From contig CAJNDS010002423.1 of the NCBI GenBank assembly GCA_905221605.1, positions 1 through 45,000 of the forward strand: 45,000 nt of DNA, read 5' to 3'. Origin of the DNA: Symbiodinium natans. Its lineage: Eukaryota > Sar > Dinophyceae > Suessiales > Symbiodiniaceae. Made by a program: the position numbers and the translations under genes. Within the stretch, counting starts at the first letter, position 1, and each line of letters opens with the position of its first letter. The notes below the pieces were generated by a model. The model was given only the letters and a program-made list of their open reading frames with translations, had not been told where the DNA came from and searched no databases. Shown here in pieces: positions 37,532 to 45,000 of the stretch.

Positions 37532-37570
37532 GGGTTTAGGGTTTGGGGTTTAGGGTTTAGGGTTTAGGTT
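37532..37570. repeat. TTTAGGG/TTTGGGG array
   Basis: Short, five units; further G-rich T/G sequence continues to 37700. Confidence 0.85.
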
Positions 37571-37704
37571 TTGGGGTGGGGGTTTGGGGTTTTGAGGTTT
37601 GGGGTTCCGGCACATCCCAGGAGGTTGTTCGATGTTGGGCTTTTTTGGGGGTTCCAGGGCGGTTTTGGTGGCTTGGGGGTGTAGGGTTTAGGTTTGGGGC
37701 TTGC

Positions 37705-37809
37705 ATGGGATCCTATGTCAAGTTCAAAAAGGGGCCAAGGTCCTCCACAGCATTTTTGGAAAAGGGCGGGGGTGTATTTCCCGACATTGCAAACCCGGTG
37801 GGCACCTAG
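37705..37809 (+). CDS. Short ORF or exon, starts MGSYVKFKKG
   Basis: From ATG at 37705 the frame reads MGSYVKFKKGPRSSTAFLEK, then GGGVFPDIANPVGT and TAG. Basic N-terminus, Gly-rich centre. No acceptor is needed if this is a short gene; no family is recognised. Confidence 0.35.
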   Translation: MGSYVKFKKGPRSSTAFLEKGGGVFPDIANPVGT

Positions 37810-38375
37810 GCCGTTTCAATGTGAGCACATCAGAGCAGGATTAGGGTTTAGGGTTTAGGGTTTGGGGTTTCGGGTTTAGGGTTCATCAGAGCCCCCGAGC
37901 CCCAACCATCAGCTGGAACGCGACAGCAGGCCCAGAAGCTCACTGGCGGCTTCAGTGGGTCCTTGGTCATCCGGGTGCGCCCCACAGGGCGCAGGGCAGT
38001 GCAAGGTTTCCAGCTTCTGTGGTCGAGGATCTGTCAGGTAGATCTGGGGGCTCAGGATGTAGCGTCTTGTGCGAGGAGTTGGCCCCCCCCCCACATACAA
38101 AGGTGAGGTGTCATTGGCCAGGAGTTACTTTCCAGATAACTTTCACCCTGAACCCTAAGCTTCCAAACGCATCTCAGACCCAGAAAACTAGCTTCGGCTT
38201 CAACTGGGGGCACCAACTTGGGGAAGCTGTGTCTTGCTGCCGCCTCAAAGTTCCGATGAGGTTTAGGGATGTCAGGTAAGTTCACGCCTGCCTGGAGCCC
38301 TGCGCAACCCGACGCTCAAGCCCTAAACCGCAAAGCAAGCCATAGCCTCCACTACCCCCCTCGAAACCCGAAGCC

Positions 38376-38421
38376 TAAACCCTAAACCCTAAACCCGAAA
38401 CCCTAAACCCTAAACCCTAAA
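38376..38421. repeat. CCCTAAA array
   Basis: Six units, followed by a poly-C tract and the acceptor of the exon at 38463. The stretch 37890-38370 has a short fold and frames on both strands with no support. Confidence 0.9.
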
Positions 38422-38462
38422 TAGCTCTGACCCCCTCCCCCCCGCCCCCCACACTTTCTCAG

Positions 38463-38511
38463 GTGCAGCCCTTCGAAGCCGATGGCCGCCCTGGCGAGTC
38501 GCGGACTGAGA
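38463..38511 (+). CDS. Exon island, unknown protein (16 codons + 1 nt)
   Basis: The strong acceptor CTTTCTCAG|GTG after a poly-C stretch; donor TGAGA|GTGAGG. The reading is VQPFEADGRPGESRTE. Confidence 0.55.
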
Positions 38512-38524
38512 GTGAGGGTTGTGG

Positions 38525-38715
38525 GATTTAGGGTTTAGGGTTTCGGGTTTAGGGTTTAGGGTTTCGGGTTTAGGGTTTAGGGTTTCGGGTTTAGGGTTTA
38601 GGGTTTCGGGTTTGGCGTTTAGGGTTTCGGGTTTAGGGTTTAGGGTTTCGGGTTTGGGGTTTAGGGTTTCGGGTTTAGGGTTTAGGGTTTCGGGTTTAGG
38701 GTTTCGGGTTTCGGG
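38525..38715. repeat. 21-bp higher-order telomeric array (TTTAGGG TTTAGGG TTTCGGG)
   Basis: The triplet of heptamers TTTAGGG-TTTAGGG-TTTCGGG repeats about eight times with few errors. This is a second-order period over the heptamer, as in satellite higher-order repeats. Frames across it encode a GFRVSGL repeat and are artefacts. Confidence 0.95.
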
Positions 38716-39085
38716 AGACCCTATACTGCCCCCGCTGAACATGCCCAAGATGAAGCCAGATGCAGCTCGTTAAAGGCCAGAGTCGAGGGTGTGAAACGAG
38801 CGTGAGGGCTCGAAAAAAGCCGGTCCGTGTTCCCCAAAAATCCGGATCCTGTGTACCCTCAAGTATATGAAAACGACCCAAAAAGGTAACCCTTGCTCGG
38901 CGGAAATCCGATGGTTCTCAACTACTTGTGGTTTGGGGGTGGGGGGGAGGGGCTGGTGCCCACCCCCGCCCATTGTTCCCAAAAGGTGGGGTGGGTGCTG
39001 TGGTGGCCGTGGAAATTGGTTGGGGTCGGGGGTATAGGTCTCGGAAATCCTCCGCTCCAGAACCGAAGCCCTTGACCTAAACCCG

Positions 39086-39330
39086 AACCCTATTGTAAGG
39101 GGATACTGTCGGTACAACAAGATTTCTCGTGTGTTAAGGCCGTGCATTGTGAAGTTGGACGAGGGAAAGGCGGCGCAAGCGGATCTGTTTAGTGGCTTAT
39201 TTTCCAGGGTTTTGGCTGTTGATGTCCTGCGCCATCCCTCCTGGACAAACTCTGTGCTGCCAGTGCCGTCCATGAACCACGCCCACCCCACGCTCCCGAC
39301 CCACATAGCTGCCCAAACAGGGGGACCTCT
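39086..39330 (+). CDS. Possible exon, unknown protein
   Basis: One + frame is open across 39098-39433 and includes RPCIVKLDEGKAAQADLFSG and FSRVLAVDVLRHPSW. The part to about 39240 looks protein-like; after that it is P/T/H-rich. No clear splice sites were placed. Confidence 0.3.
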
Positions 39331-39510
39331 ACTGGTTACTGGAGCCCTGCCCGCGCTACCTCCTGAACACCTTACTTATATCCAGCTCCTGTGTCCCCAT
39401 AGAACTGTAAAGCAGATGTACCCAATCCCCTAGTGTCAGGCCTTGCAGTGTCGATAGCGCGTGTGGCAGCACTGAACCCCCAAAACCCTACACAAATGCC
39501 GGTGGGTTAG

Positions 39511-39791
39511 CTTACTGCTGGTTAGTAGGGAGTATAAGGGAATGAGGTACCCCATATCCCCCGATATATACCCTTCAAGGGATTATCTATATCTATATAT
39601 ATATACTTCTATATATATTTTTTTCATATACACCCTTTAAGCGATTATATGTCCATACCCTTTAAGGGATTTTATACATACATATATGTGTGTATATATA
39701 TATACCTTTAAAGAGATTATATATATATATATGTATATTTACACACCCTTTAAGGGATTATGTATAGGGTTCCCTGCTACCCAACGGTAAG
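39511..39791. mobile_element. MITE-like element, CTTACTGTTGGTTAG family, copy D, with internal palindromic repeats
   Basis: The left end CTTACTGCTGGTTAGTAGGG and right end CCCTGCTACCCAACGGTAAG are inverted repeats with a few mismatches. Inside, five copies of a unit built on ACCCTTTAAGGGATTAT (some degenerate) are spaced by TA-rich DNA. This is the longest and best-bounded member of the family. Confidence 0.65.
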
Positions 39792-39818
39792 GTTCGGGGA
39801 TCTTTCTGCTCGGCACAG

Positions 39819-39900
39819 GCCATCCGGACGGAGGCGTCGAACTCGGAGAATGTCTTCAAGGCCTCTGAGTCAATCTCCCAAACGTCCGTCTGCTTTCGGG
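39819..39900 (+). CDS. Exon island, unknown protein (27 codons + 1 nt)
   Basis: Acceptor CGGCACAG|GCC and donor TCGGG|GTTTGGGG. The reading AIRTEASNSENVFKASESIS then QTSVCFR is S/E-rich. Element D ends 28 nt upstream and a TTTAGGG array starts at the donor. Confidence 0.6.
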
Positions 39901-39950
39901 GTTTGGGGTTTAGGGTTTAGGGTTTAGGGTTTAGGGTTTAGGGTTTAGGC
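39901..39950. repeat. TTTAGGG array at an intron 5' end
   Basis: Seven units, first one TTTGGGG. Confidence 0.95.
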
Positions 39951-40275
39951 TACCAAAAGTATTCCCATAGAAACAAGCTACGTACCCCAAAAAGCACTTT
40001 TTAAATTTCGGTAGGGCTCATATACACACGTATACAAATCAGTAAATACAAATACAATATATCTAAAACGTTAGGGGCAGGGAGAAGCGTGCCCTACACA
40101 ATCGGGCCAAAGCTGCCTTTCGCATGTTAGGCTACCTTTGCAGTTCCCGCGCCAGATCACAGCAAGCCCTAAATCCCAAGCCCAAGCGCCCTAGGGAACA
40201 CAGCCCGCAAGCCAGAGGTCCCCAAACTCCATGGTCCCAAAGCAACCCGTCAGGGTTTTGGGGGGGCTCTTAAAG

Positions 40276-40370
40276 GGTTTAGGACTTCGGGTCTAGGGCT
40301 TTTAGGGTTTAGGGTTTGAGGGTTCAGATTTAGGATTTTGGGTCTAGGGTTTAGGGTTAGGGGCATTCTG
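40276..40370. repeat. Degenerate TTTAGGG array
   Basis: Mixed TTTAGGG, TTCGGG, TCTAGGG and GGTTAGGGG units; a second set is at 40468-40503. Confidence 0.8.
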
Positions 40371-40529
40371 GCGAACTGGTTGGGGAACTCTGGGTCCAGG
40401 GGAACTCTTTGGGGTTTCGGGCCCCCCCCCCTCCTCTGAACCTCGAACGTGATAAATGCAAAACCTGTTTAGGGTTTAGGGTTGAGGGTTTAGGGTTTCG
40501 GGTTGAACCCTCATAAGGCCCTTCTCAAC

Positions 40530-40608
40530 CCTAAGCCCTAAACCCTAAACCCTAAACCCTAAACCCTGAACCCTGAACCCTGAACCCTAAACCCTAACCC
40601 TAAACCCG
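40530..40608. repeat. CCCTAAA array with CCCTGAA sub-block
   Basis: About eleven units before the exon at 40615. Confidence 0.95.
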
Positions 40609-40614
40609 GGAGAG

Positions 40615-40682
40615 GCCTTGCCAGACCGGGCCGCCCGAATCTTGGGCGACGCCGTGTACGGCAGGGACAAGGCGGCTCCGGA
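40615..40682 (+). CDS. Exon island, unknown protein (about 22 codons)
   Basis: Acceptor CGGGAGAG|GCC. The reading is ALPDRAARILGDAVYGRDKA then APE. The 3' end is unclear because a poly-T tract (40686-40703) and GTTTAGGG follow; a GA donor at CCG|GAATC is possible. Confidence 0.55.
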
Positions 40683-40706
40683 ATCTTTTTTTTTTTTTTT
40701 TTTCTG

Positions 40707-40910
40707 TTTAGGGTTTAGGGTTTAGGGTTTAGGGTTTGGGGTTTAGGGTTTAGGGTTTACGAGTCTTTTGTTTTTTCATTTTTATTTTTATCTGTTTAGG
40801 GTTGAGGGCTTTAGGGCTTTAGGGTTTGTTTCGGGTTTAGAAGGGTTTGGGGTTTAGGGTTTAGGGTTTAGGGTTGAGGGTTTAGGGTTGAGGGTTGAGG
40901 ATTTGGGGTT
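40707..40910. repeat. TTTAGGG arrays
   Basis: Two blocks (40707-40760, 40795-40905) separated by T-rich sequence; the second contains TTGAGGG variants. Confidence 0.9.
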
Positions 40911-41466
40911 TTGGGGTTGTGGGTTTTGGGATTTTTGGTGTTTAGGGTTCAAGGTTGCAGACCAAAAATCCCTGATGTTTTGTGGGTTAGAGGGTTTCGG
41001 GGGTCCAAAGAAAGGTATTTGGGCTTGGGGTACCTGGCACTCTGATTGCCTACAGGTTTCTCTGGTTCATGCCTAGTGATGAAAGGGTGATTCCCACTTG
41101 ACTGTAGGTCGGGGGCAGGCGAAGGTGTAGAGGATTCAGGGCTTTTAGAGGTTTATGGGCCAGTTTATGAGGTTAACGCGGTGTAGGGGGGTTTGGCCTT
41201 TCGGGGTTCATAGGGCGCGGAGAGGGCTTATGATGAGGATTGTAGGGCTCAGGGTTTTCGGGTAGTAGAGTTGAGGGATTCAGGGTAGAGGAGTTGAAGG
41301 TTGATACTTTACTAAACCCTAAGCCTTAACCCTGAACCCTGTGCCTTGGGTTCTATAGGGTATATAAGGGGTATGGAAGGTATATCAGGGGCATGTGGGT
41401 ATGTTCTTCCTCTTGGTTATCTCTAGTATATGTTGCTAGATGTACACAAAACTCTTACGCTATAAG

Positions 41467-41548
41467 GTATCGCCACCCATGCCTTGGGCCTAAAGATGGT
41501 CGAAGCGAAAGTCAGGGAACCTTCGATCAACTGCCGCATGTCCCATAG
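41467..41548 (+). CDS. Exon island, penultimate exon of an unknown protein (26 codons)
   Basis: Acceptor CTATAAG|GT and donor CATAG|GTCCCC. The reading IATHALGLKMVEAKVREPSI then NCRMSH ends two bases into a codon. The next exon starts with the single base needed to complete Ser, so the phases agree. Confidence 0.6.
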
Positions 41549-41640
41549 GTCCCCAAGACCAGTTTAGCGTTTAGGGTTGAAGGTTTGGGGATGAGGCTTG
41601 AGGGATCTCCCAAGCCCTGAACCAAAAGAAACTACCTCAG

Positions 41641-41755
41641 CTGCCCCATGAACTGTGAGCCTCAAGTGGGCTGGTTTCGCCAGGAGAAGAACGAAGAGTT
41701 TGGGGCCATGCGGCGTGGTGGCCCAGATTGGCACCCGAAGCAAGAAGCCCACTAA
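41641..41755 (+). CDS. Terminal exon of an unknown protein
   Basis: Acceptor ACTACCTCAG|C. After completing Ser the frame reads CPMNCEPQVGWFRQEKNEEF, then GAMRRGGPDWHPKQEAH and TAA (41753-41755). Two Cys near the start, Trp and His later. The 92-nt intron 41549-41640 holds GTTTAGCGTTTAGGGTTGAAGG, so it too has telomere-like units near its 5' side. Confidence 0.65.
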
Positions 41756-42373
41756 AACCCAAATCCTCAACCCTAAGCCCTAAACCCTAGACACCCTGAA
41801 CCGCAAGGCACAGCCCTACACGCAATCCTTCCTAAATCCCAAGCCCAAAGCACTAAATGCTAAACCACAAATCCGAGACCCTTAAGCCCAAAACGCTAAG
41901 TCCAAAACTTAAGCCCAAACCCTTAGTCCTAGCGCTTGCAAATCCCAAATCCTAAGCCCCCAAACACTAAACTCTAAACCTAAAAACCCCAAACACGGAC
42001 TCTTAAGCCACACAAAGCCCAAATCCTAACCCTAAAGACACCGAAACCCTAAACCCTAAACCCTCAAGGCCAGGATAGCTAGAAGTTGTACGTGCTTCAC
42101 TTGGCACCGGCAGTTTCGATGGGGAAGACAAGCCACGTGGGCTTACAAATGCCTTTTTCAAGCCCAAACGTACCAAATCTTCAGTTTGCTTCAACCTCTG
42201 CATTTCACAGCGTATCATTCTCAAAAAGCGATTCGTGTAGACCCCACAAGGCCTGCAGGCCCCACGGAAGGCGCCACCAAGAAGGCCCCACCGAAGTGGC
42301 ATGAAGTGGCACCCTTTGCCATTTTTTTTGGTTCAAGGTTCCCTTATAAAGTATCCAACCCCAAAAAGGGGCA

Positions 42374-42570
42374 CCCTTATGTTATCATGGCTACAAGGCT
42401 GAATTATAAACGTAACCAGCAACCGAAGAAGGGCACCCTTATGTTAGTATGCTTACTGGGCTACCCCAAACCCGAAACCCGAAACCCCAAACCCGAAACC
42501 CCAAACCCTAAACCCTAAACCCTAAACCCTAAACCCTAAACCCTTATCTTAACATGCTTACTGGGCTACC
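42374..42570. repeat. Duplicated 30-bp flanks around a telomeric array
   Basis: CCCTTATGTTAGTATGCTTA followed by CTGGGCTACC (42436-42465) recurs at 42541-42570 with three mismatches. Between the copies lie CCCGAAA and CCCTAAA heptamers. A third, shorter relative is at 42374-42403. The stretch 41760-42370 before it has degenerate CCCTAAA-like words and an ORF without support. Confidence 0.75.
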
Positions 42571-42580
42571 AAGAAACAAG

Positions 42581-42650
42581 GCTCGAGTTGGCTGGCGCCT
42601 GCTGGAACGTTCCGGAGCTGGCGCAAGGCCGGCCCGAGGGTGGGACGAGT
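42581..42650 (+). CDS. Possible exon, unknown protein
   Basis: Between CTCGAG|TTGG and a donor near CGAGG|GTGGGA one frame reads WLAPAGTFRSWRKAGPR; another is also open. C-rich telomeric units precede and a long G-rich array follows, fitting the general pattern. Confidence 0.35.
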
Positions 42651-42676
42651 GCCGAAAGGGGCTCAGGGTGCAGGGT

Positions 42677-42926
42677 ATGTAGGGTTTAGGGTTTAGGGTT
42701 TAGGGTTTAGGGTTTAGGGTTTAGGGTTTAGGGTTTAGGGTTAGGGTTTAGGGTTTAGGGTTTAGGGTTTAGGGTTTAGGGTTTAGGGTTTAGGGTTTAG
42801 GGTTTTAGGGTTTTAGGGTTTTAGGGTTTTAGGGTTTTAGGGTTTTAGGGTTTTAGGGTTTTAGGGTTTTAGGGTGTTCGGGTGTTCGGGTTTAGGGTTT
42901 AGGGTTTAGGGTTTAGGGTTTAGGGT
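42677..42926. repeat. TTTAGGG array with a TTTTAGGG octamer block
   Basis: About eighteen TTTAGGG units, then about ten TTTTAGGG units (42799-42872), then GTGTTCGGG and six TTTAGGG. The octamer block is nested within heptamers. Confidence 0.98.
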
Positions 42927-43190
42927 GAAGAACCTAAAGCTCGAAACCCTGACTCGCTGAGTCGCTGGTCGCCCCTCTTTTCGGGGGCCCTGGAACCGAG
43001 TCAGTGCGGAGCAGCTTCGGGGGTAGCTCTTTCTAATTTTTCGTCCCTTCGGAGTTCCCATCGTAATACGGATCCTCCCTCATGTGGTTCTCAAAACTGT
43101 GGTCCCATATTATGGACCCCAAAAGGGGCCAAATTTCCGATTTTTTTTGACCATGTCTAGGATAACCAAACACGGGACCAGGACTCGGAG
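42927..43190. other. Unique spacer between the two largest facing telomeric arrays
   Basis: No exon is supported. It has short hairpins (GACTC.GCT.GAGTC; CCCC.TCTTTTC.GGGG) and GGACCCCAAAAGGGGCC, similar to the core of the element at 3310. With the arrays on either side it could be one long intron. Confidence 0.5.
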
Positions 43191-43196
43191 AGCTGC

Positions 43197-43436
43197 CCTA
43201 AGCCCTAAACCCTAAACCCTAAACCCTAAACCCTAAACCCTAAACCCTAACACCCTAAAACCCTAAACCCTAACACCCTAAAACCCTAAAACCCTAAAAC
43301 CCTGAAACCCTAAAACCCCAAAACCCTAAAACCCTAAAAACCCTAAAACCCTAAAACCCTAAAACCCTAAAACCCTAAACCCTAAACCCTAAACCCTAAA
43401 CCCTAAAACCCTAAACCCTAAACCCTAAATCCTAAA
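43197..43436. repeat. CCCTAAA array with a CCCTAAAA octamer block
   Basis: Seven CCCTAAA units, then about fifteen CCCTAAAA units, then CCCTAAA. This mirrors, in inverse orientation, the heptamer-octamer-heptamer order of the array at 42677-42926. Confidence 0.98.
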
Positions 43437-43454
43437 ATGGCGTGACTTCGCAAG

Positions 43455-43510
43455 GCTCCTCGAACTTACTCTCGACCTTCAAGGACCTCCTCCTCTACGA
43501 GAGCGAGCAG
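43455..43510 (+). CDS. Exon island with a GC donor (18 codons + 2 nt)
   Basis: Acceptor ACTTCGCAAG|GC and donor GAGCAG|GCTCCC. The reading is SSNLLSTFKDLLLYESEQ. CCCTAAA array before, TTTAGGG array after (43527-43570). Confidence 0.55.
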
Positions 43511-43839
43511 GCTCCCTTCCCATTTTAGGGTTTAGGGTTTAGGGATTTTGGGTTTAGGGTTTAGGGTTTCAGGTTTCAGGGCTTGCGGTGGAAAGTTTGC
43601 AGGTTTGTGTGAGTTCAAGGTTCGAGAGGGCCTCGGGTTCAGGTCGCTTTTGTGGATGGAAGGTGCCGGCAGCTGTTAGGGCTGTTAGGGTTTAGGCCTA
43701 GAGTGTAAGGGCCGCAGGTGTTGCAGAACTGTGGTGCCATGTTTGAGTGGTGTGTAGGGCAATGTCGGCCTCCGCATTTGGGCGCGCCGGCACGTGTCTT
43801 TGTGATCCGAAGATTTTCGGACAACTCCCATCTCCGAAA

Positions 43840-43936
43840 CCCTAAACCCCTAAGCCCCTAAACCCAAGATTTGGGGGGTTTGGGGTTTAGGGTTGAGGGT
43901 TTAGGTTTTTGAGGGTTGAGGGTTTAGGGTTGAGGG
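43840..43936. repeat. CCCTAAA units facing a TTTGGGG/TTTAGGG/TTGAGGG array
   Basis: Three CCCTAAACCCCTAAG units are followed within 15 nt by about ten G-rich units, a close inverted pair. The stretch 43586-43835 before it has no supported exon. Confidence 0.85.
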
Positions 43937-43963
43937 AAGAAGAATCGGCTTCCCGCCTCGCAG

Positions 43964-44055
43964 ATGCTGTTGGGGAGTGCCGGCCTGGTCGGCAGCGACG
44001 ACCTCCGGCCCTTCGGCAACGTCAACAGCGTCCTGGCCCGGCAGCCCAGGAGGGG
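43964..44055 (+). CDS. Exon island, unknown protein (30 codons + 2 nt)
   Basis: Acceptor CGCCTCGCAG|ATG. The reading is MLLGSAGLVGSDDLRPFGNV then NSVLARQPR; donor GGGG|GTTTAC at the edge of a fold-back element. Third positions are almost all G or C. Confidence 0.65.
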
Positions 44056-44154
44056 GTTTACGACAATAACGGACCCTTAATGTAGGATCCCCAAATAGTA
44101 GGATCCCCTTATAATAAGGACCCCTTTAAGGTACTCCGAATATCGTAAACCCCC
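44052..44154. mobile_element. Fold-back element at an exon boundary, 103 bp
   Basis: Perfect 12-bp inverted termini GGGGGTTTACGA and TCGTAAACCCCC. Internally it has repeats of TAGGATCCCC. The left terminus supplies the GT donor of the exon at 43964; CAG follows the right terminus (44154-44156), so the element may be a complete intron. Confidence 0.65.
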
Positions 44155-44214
44155 AGAAGAATCTTGGTAAGGGTTTCGAGTTTAAGTTTAGGGTTTAGGG
44201 GTTCGGGTTTAGGG

Positions 44215-44800
44215 CAGGTGTACTGTTGGACCATCTTTCGTGCAATCTCCCTCGCACCCACATACGGGGCTCCAAGGTGTGCGGTTATAGCGCTAGGAAA
44301 CCCTGCAGACGCGATCGCAGTGGGCATCTAGGAGAACGAAAGGGTCGACGCACACACGACCTACCCATACAGGCAGTAGGCAGAGTGTGTGTGTGCGTGC
44401 GTGCTTATGCCCCCCACGACTGCATACGCGATGAAGACCTATTGTCAGGACTTGGCCTGCAGATCTGACAACAGCGGGGATGCAGATTCACATTCGAAGA
44501 TGAATGCGCCATTCTCTTCCGATGTTCGTAAAGATCTTTCTGGTCCACGAATCCAATGACAGCAACCACAGATCCCATGCTCTCAGTGCCCTGTTGCTCC
44601 TACAAAGATTGACTCTTGCACCCCAGGCGCCATGTCAGGTTCGACGGTTTGATGCTGTTTCCACGATGGTCCTCGTTGCAACTGCCATAAGCCCATATTT
44701 CATCACCTTAATCTCCACACCCTGTAATGCCCCTCGGCCTGAAAAGGCGTTAATTACTGGTAGCTTCTGAGCCCTGAGCCTTGATCCGATAAAGGCCCTC
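44215..44800. other. Unassigned stretch without telomeric repeats
   Basis: Frames of 72-88 codons occur on + (44226-44468, 44504-44770). The second has a hydrophobic stretch (VLVATAISPYFITLIS) but no supporting splice or family signal. A short GTGTGTGTGCGTGCGTGC repeat is near 44385. Confidence 0.4.
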
Positions 44801-44832
44801 AGCCCCAAACACCTAAGCTAACCGAGTGCGAG

Positions 44833-44877
44833 GCCGAGACATTCGGGCCGGGTGGAATTGTGTCCTCGCTGCGAAAG
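44833..44877 (+). CDS. Exon island, unknown protein (15 codons)
   Basis: Acceptor AGTGCGAG|GCC and donor CGAAAG|GTGGGG, phase 0. The reading is AETFGPGGIVSSLRK. Another likely exon (DIMRGWRRYEDLSWL) begins near 44956 and runs off the window. Confidence 0.55.
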
Positions 44878-45000
44878 GTGGGGCTTTCTGGTTTAGGGTT
44901 GAAAGGGATGGGGGGGTCTTCGGGTCTTCGGGCCTTAGGGTTCAGCGTCTTTAGGGATATCATGAGGGGCTGGCGTCGCTACGAGGACCTATCGTGGTTA

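Noticed and set aside
38410-38773. Two ORFs with ETLNPKP or GFRVSGL repeats
   Set aside because: Both are translations of the telomeric higher-order array; the period of seven residues equals the 21-bp unit.
42677-42926. True chromosome end
   Set aside because: Unique sequence and exon islands continue on both sides, and arrays occur in both orientations, so the arrays are interstitial.
43028-43050. Sm-site-like CTAATTTTTCG suggesting a small nuclear RNA
   Set aside because: No matching snRNA stems or conserved segments are recognisable around it.

Overview
This is eukaryotic nuclear DNA, most likely from a dinoflagellate (Suessiales or Symbiodiniaceae-like). Four things in the sequence point that way. 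(1) Plant/alga-type telomeric heptamers (TTTAGGG/CCCTAAA) are scattered in dozens of interstitial arrays across the window. (2) Exons are very small (about 35-200 nt) and every one I can support lies on the + strand. (3) Introns start with GT, GC and, in one well-resolved case, GA, and end in AG usually followed by G; relaxed donors of this kind are known from dinoflagellates. (4) Several short introns are terminal-inverted-repeat elements flanked by 4-bp target duplications (introner-like). There are no operons, ribosome binding sites or bacterial-type genes. I saw no tRNA, rRNA or spliced-leader gene. The species cannot be named from this window.

Layout. 1-3283: a non-telomeric segmental tandem duplication (two long copies and one partial copy) with no recognisable gene. 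3300-8100: telomeric arrays, fold-back elements and a few exon islands, one of which resembles part of a CRAL-TRIO (SEC14) lipid-binding domain. 8670-10830: the only gene that can be read nearly end to end, a multicopper oxidase of six exons with all four copper-ligand motifs and a C-terminal membrane anchor. 10830-15400: mostly unassignable sequence with one doubtful 176-residue ORF. 15400-45000: about 35 exon islands, each in a sea of telomeric-repeat introns, fold-back elements and microsatellites. Stop-containing islands near 17909, 27513, 32733, 37509 and 41755 suggest several genes in the same orientation, but I cannot say which exons belong together or name their products.

The main observation is architectural. 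Exons tend to have C-rich CCCTAAA arrays on their 5' side and G-rich TTTAGGG arrays on their 3' side. Many introns therefore begin inside a TTTAGGG array, with the donor formed by G|GTTTAGGG, and end just after a CCCTAAA array, which offers branch-point-like CTAAAC and pyrimidines. The two ends of such an intron are complementary and could pair. Telomeric repeats appear to be used here as intron material. One telomeric array lies inside a terminal-inverted-repeat element and another lies between duplicated flanks, so the repeats may have spread by transposition or break repair followed by local amplification.

Exon calls rest on open frames, protein-like composition and splice sites seen by eye; transcript data would settle them.
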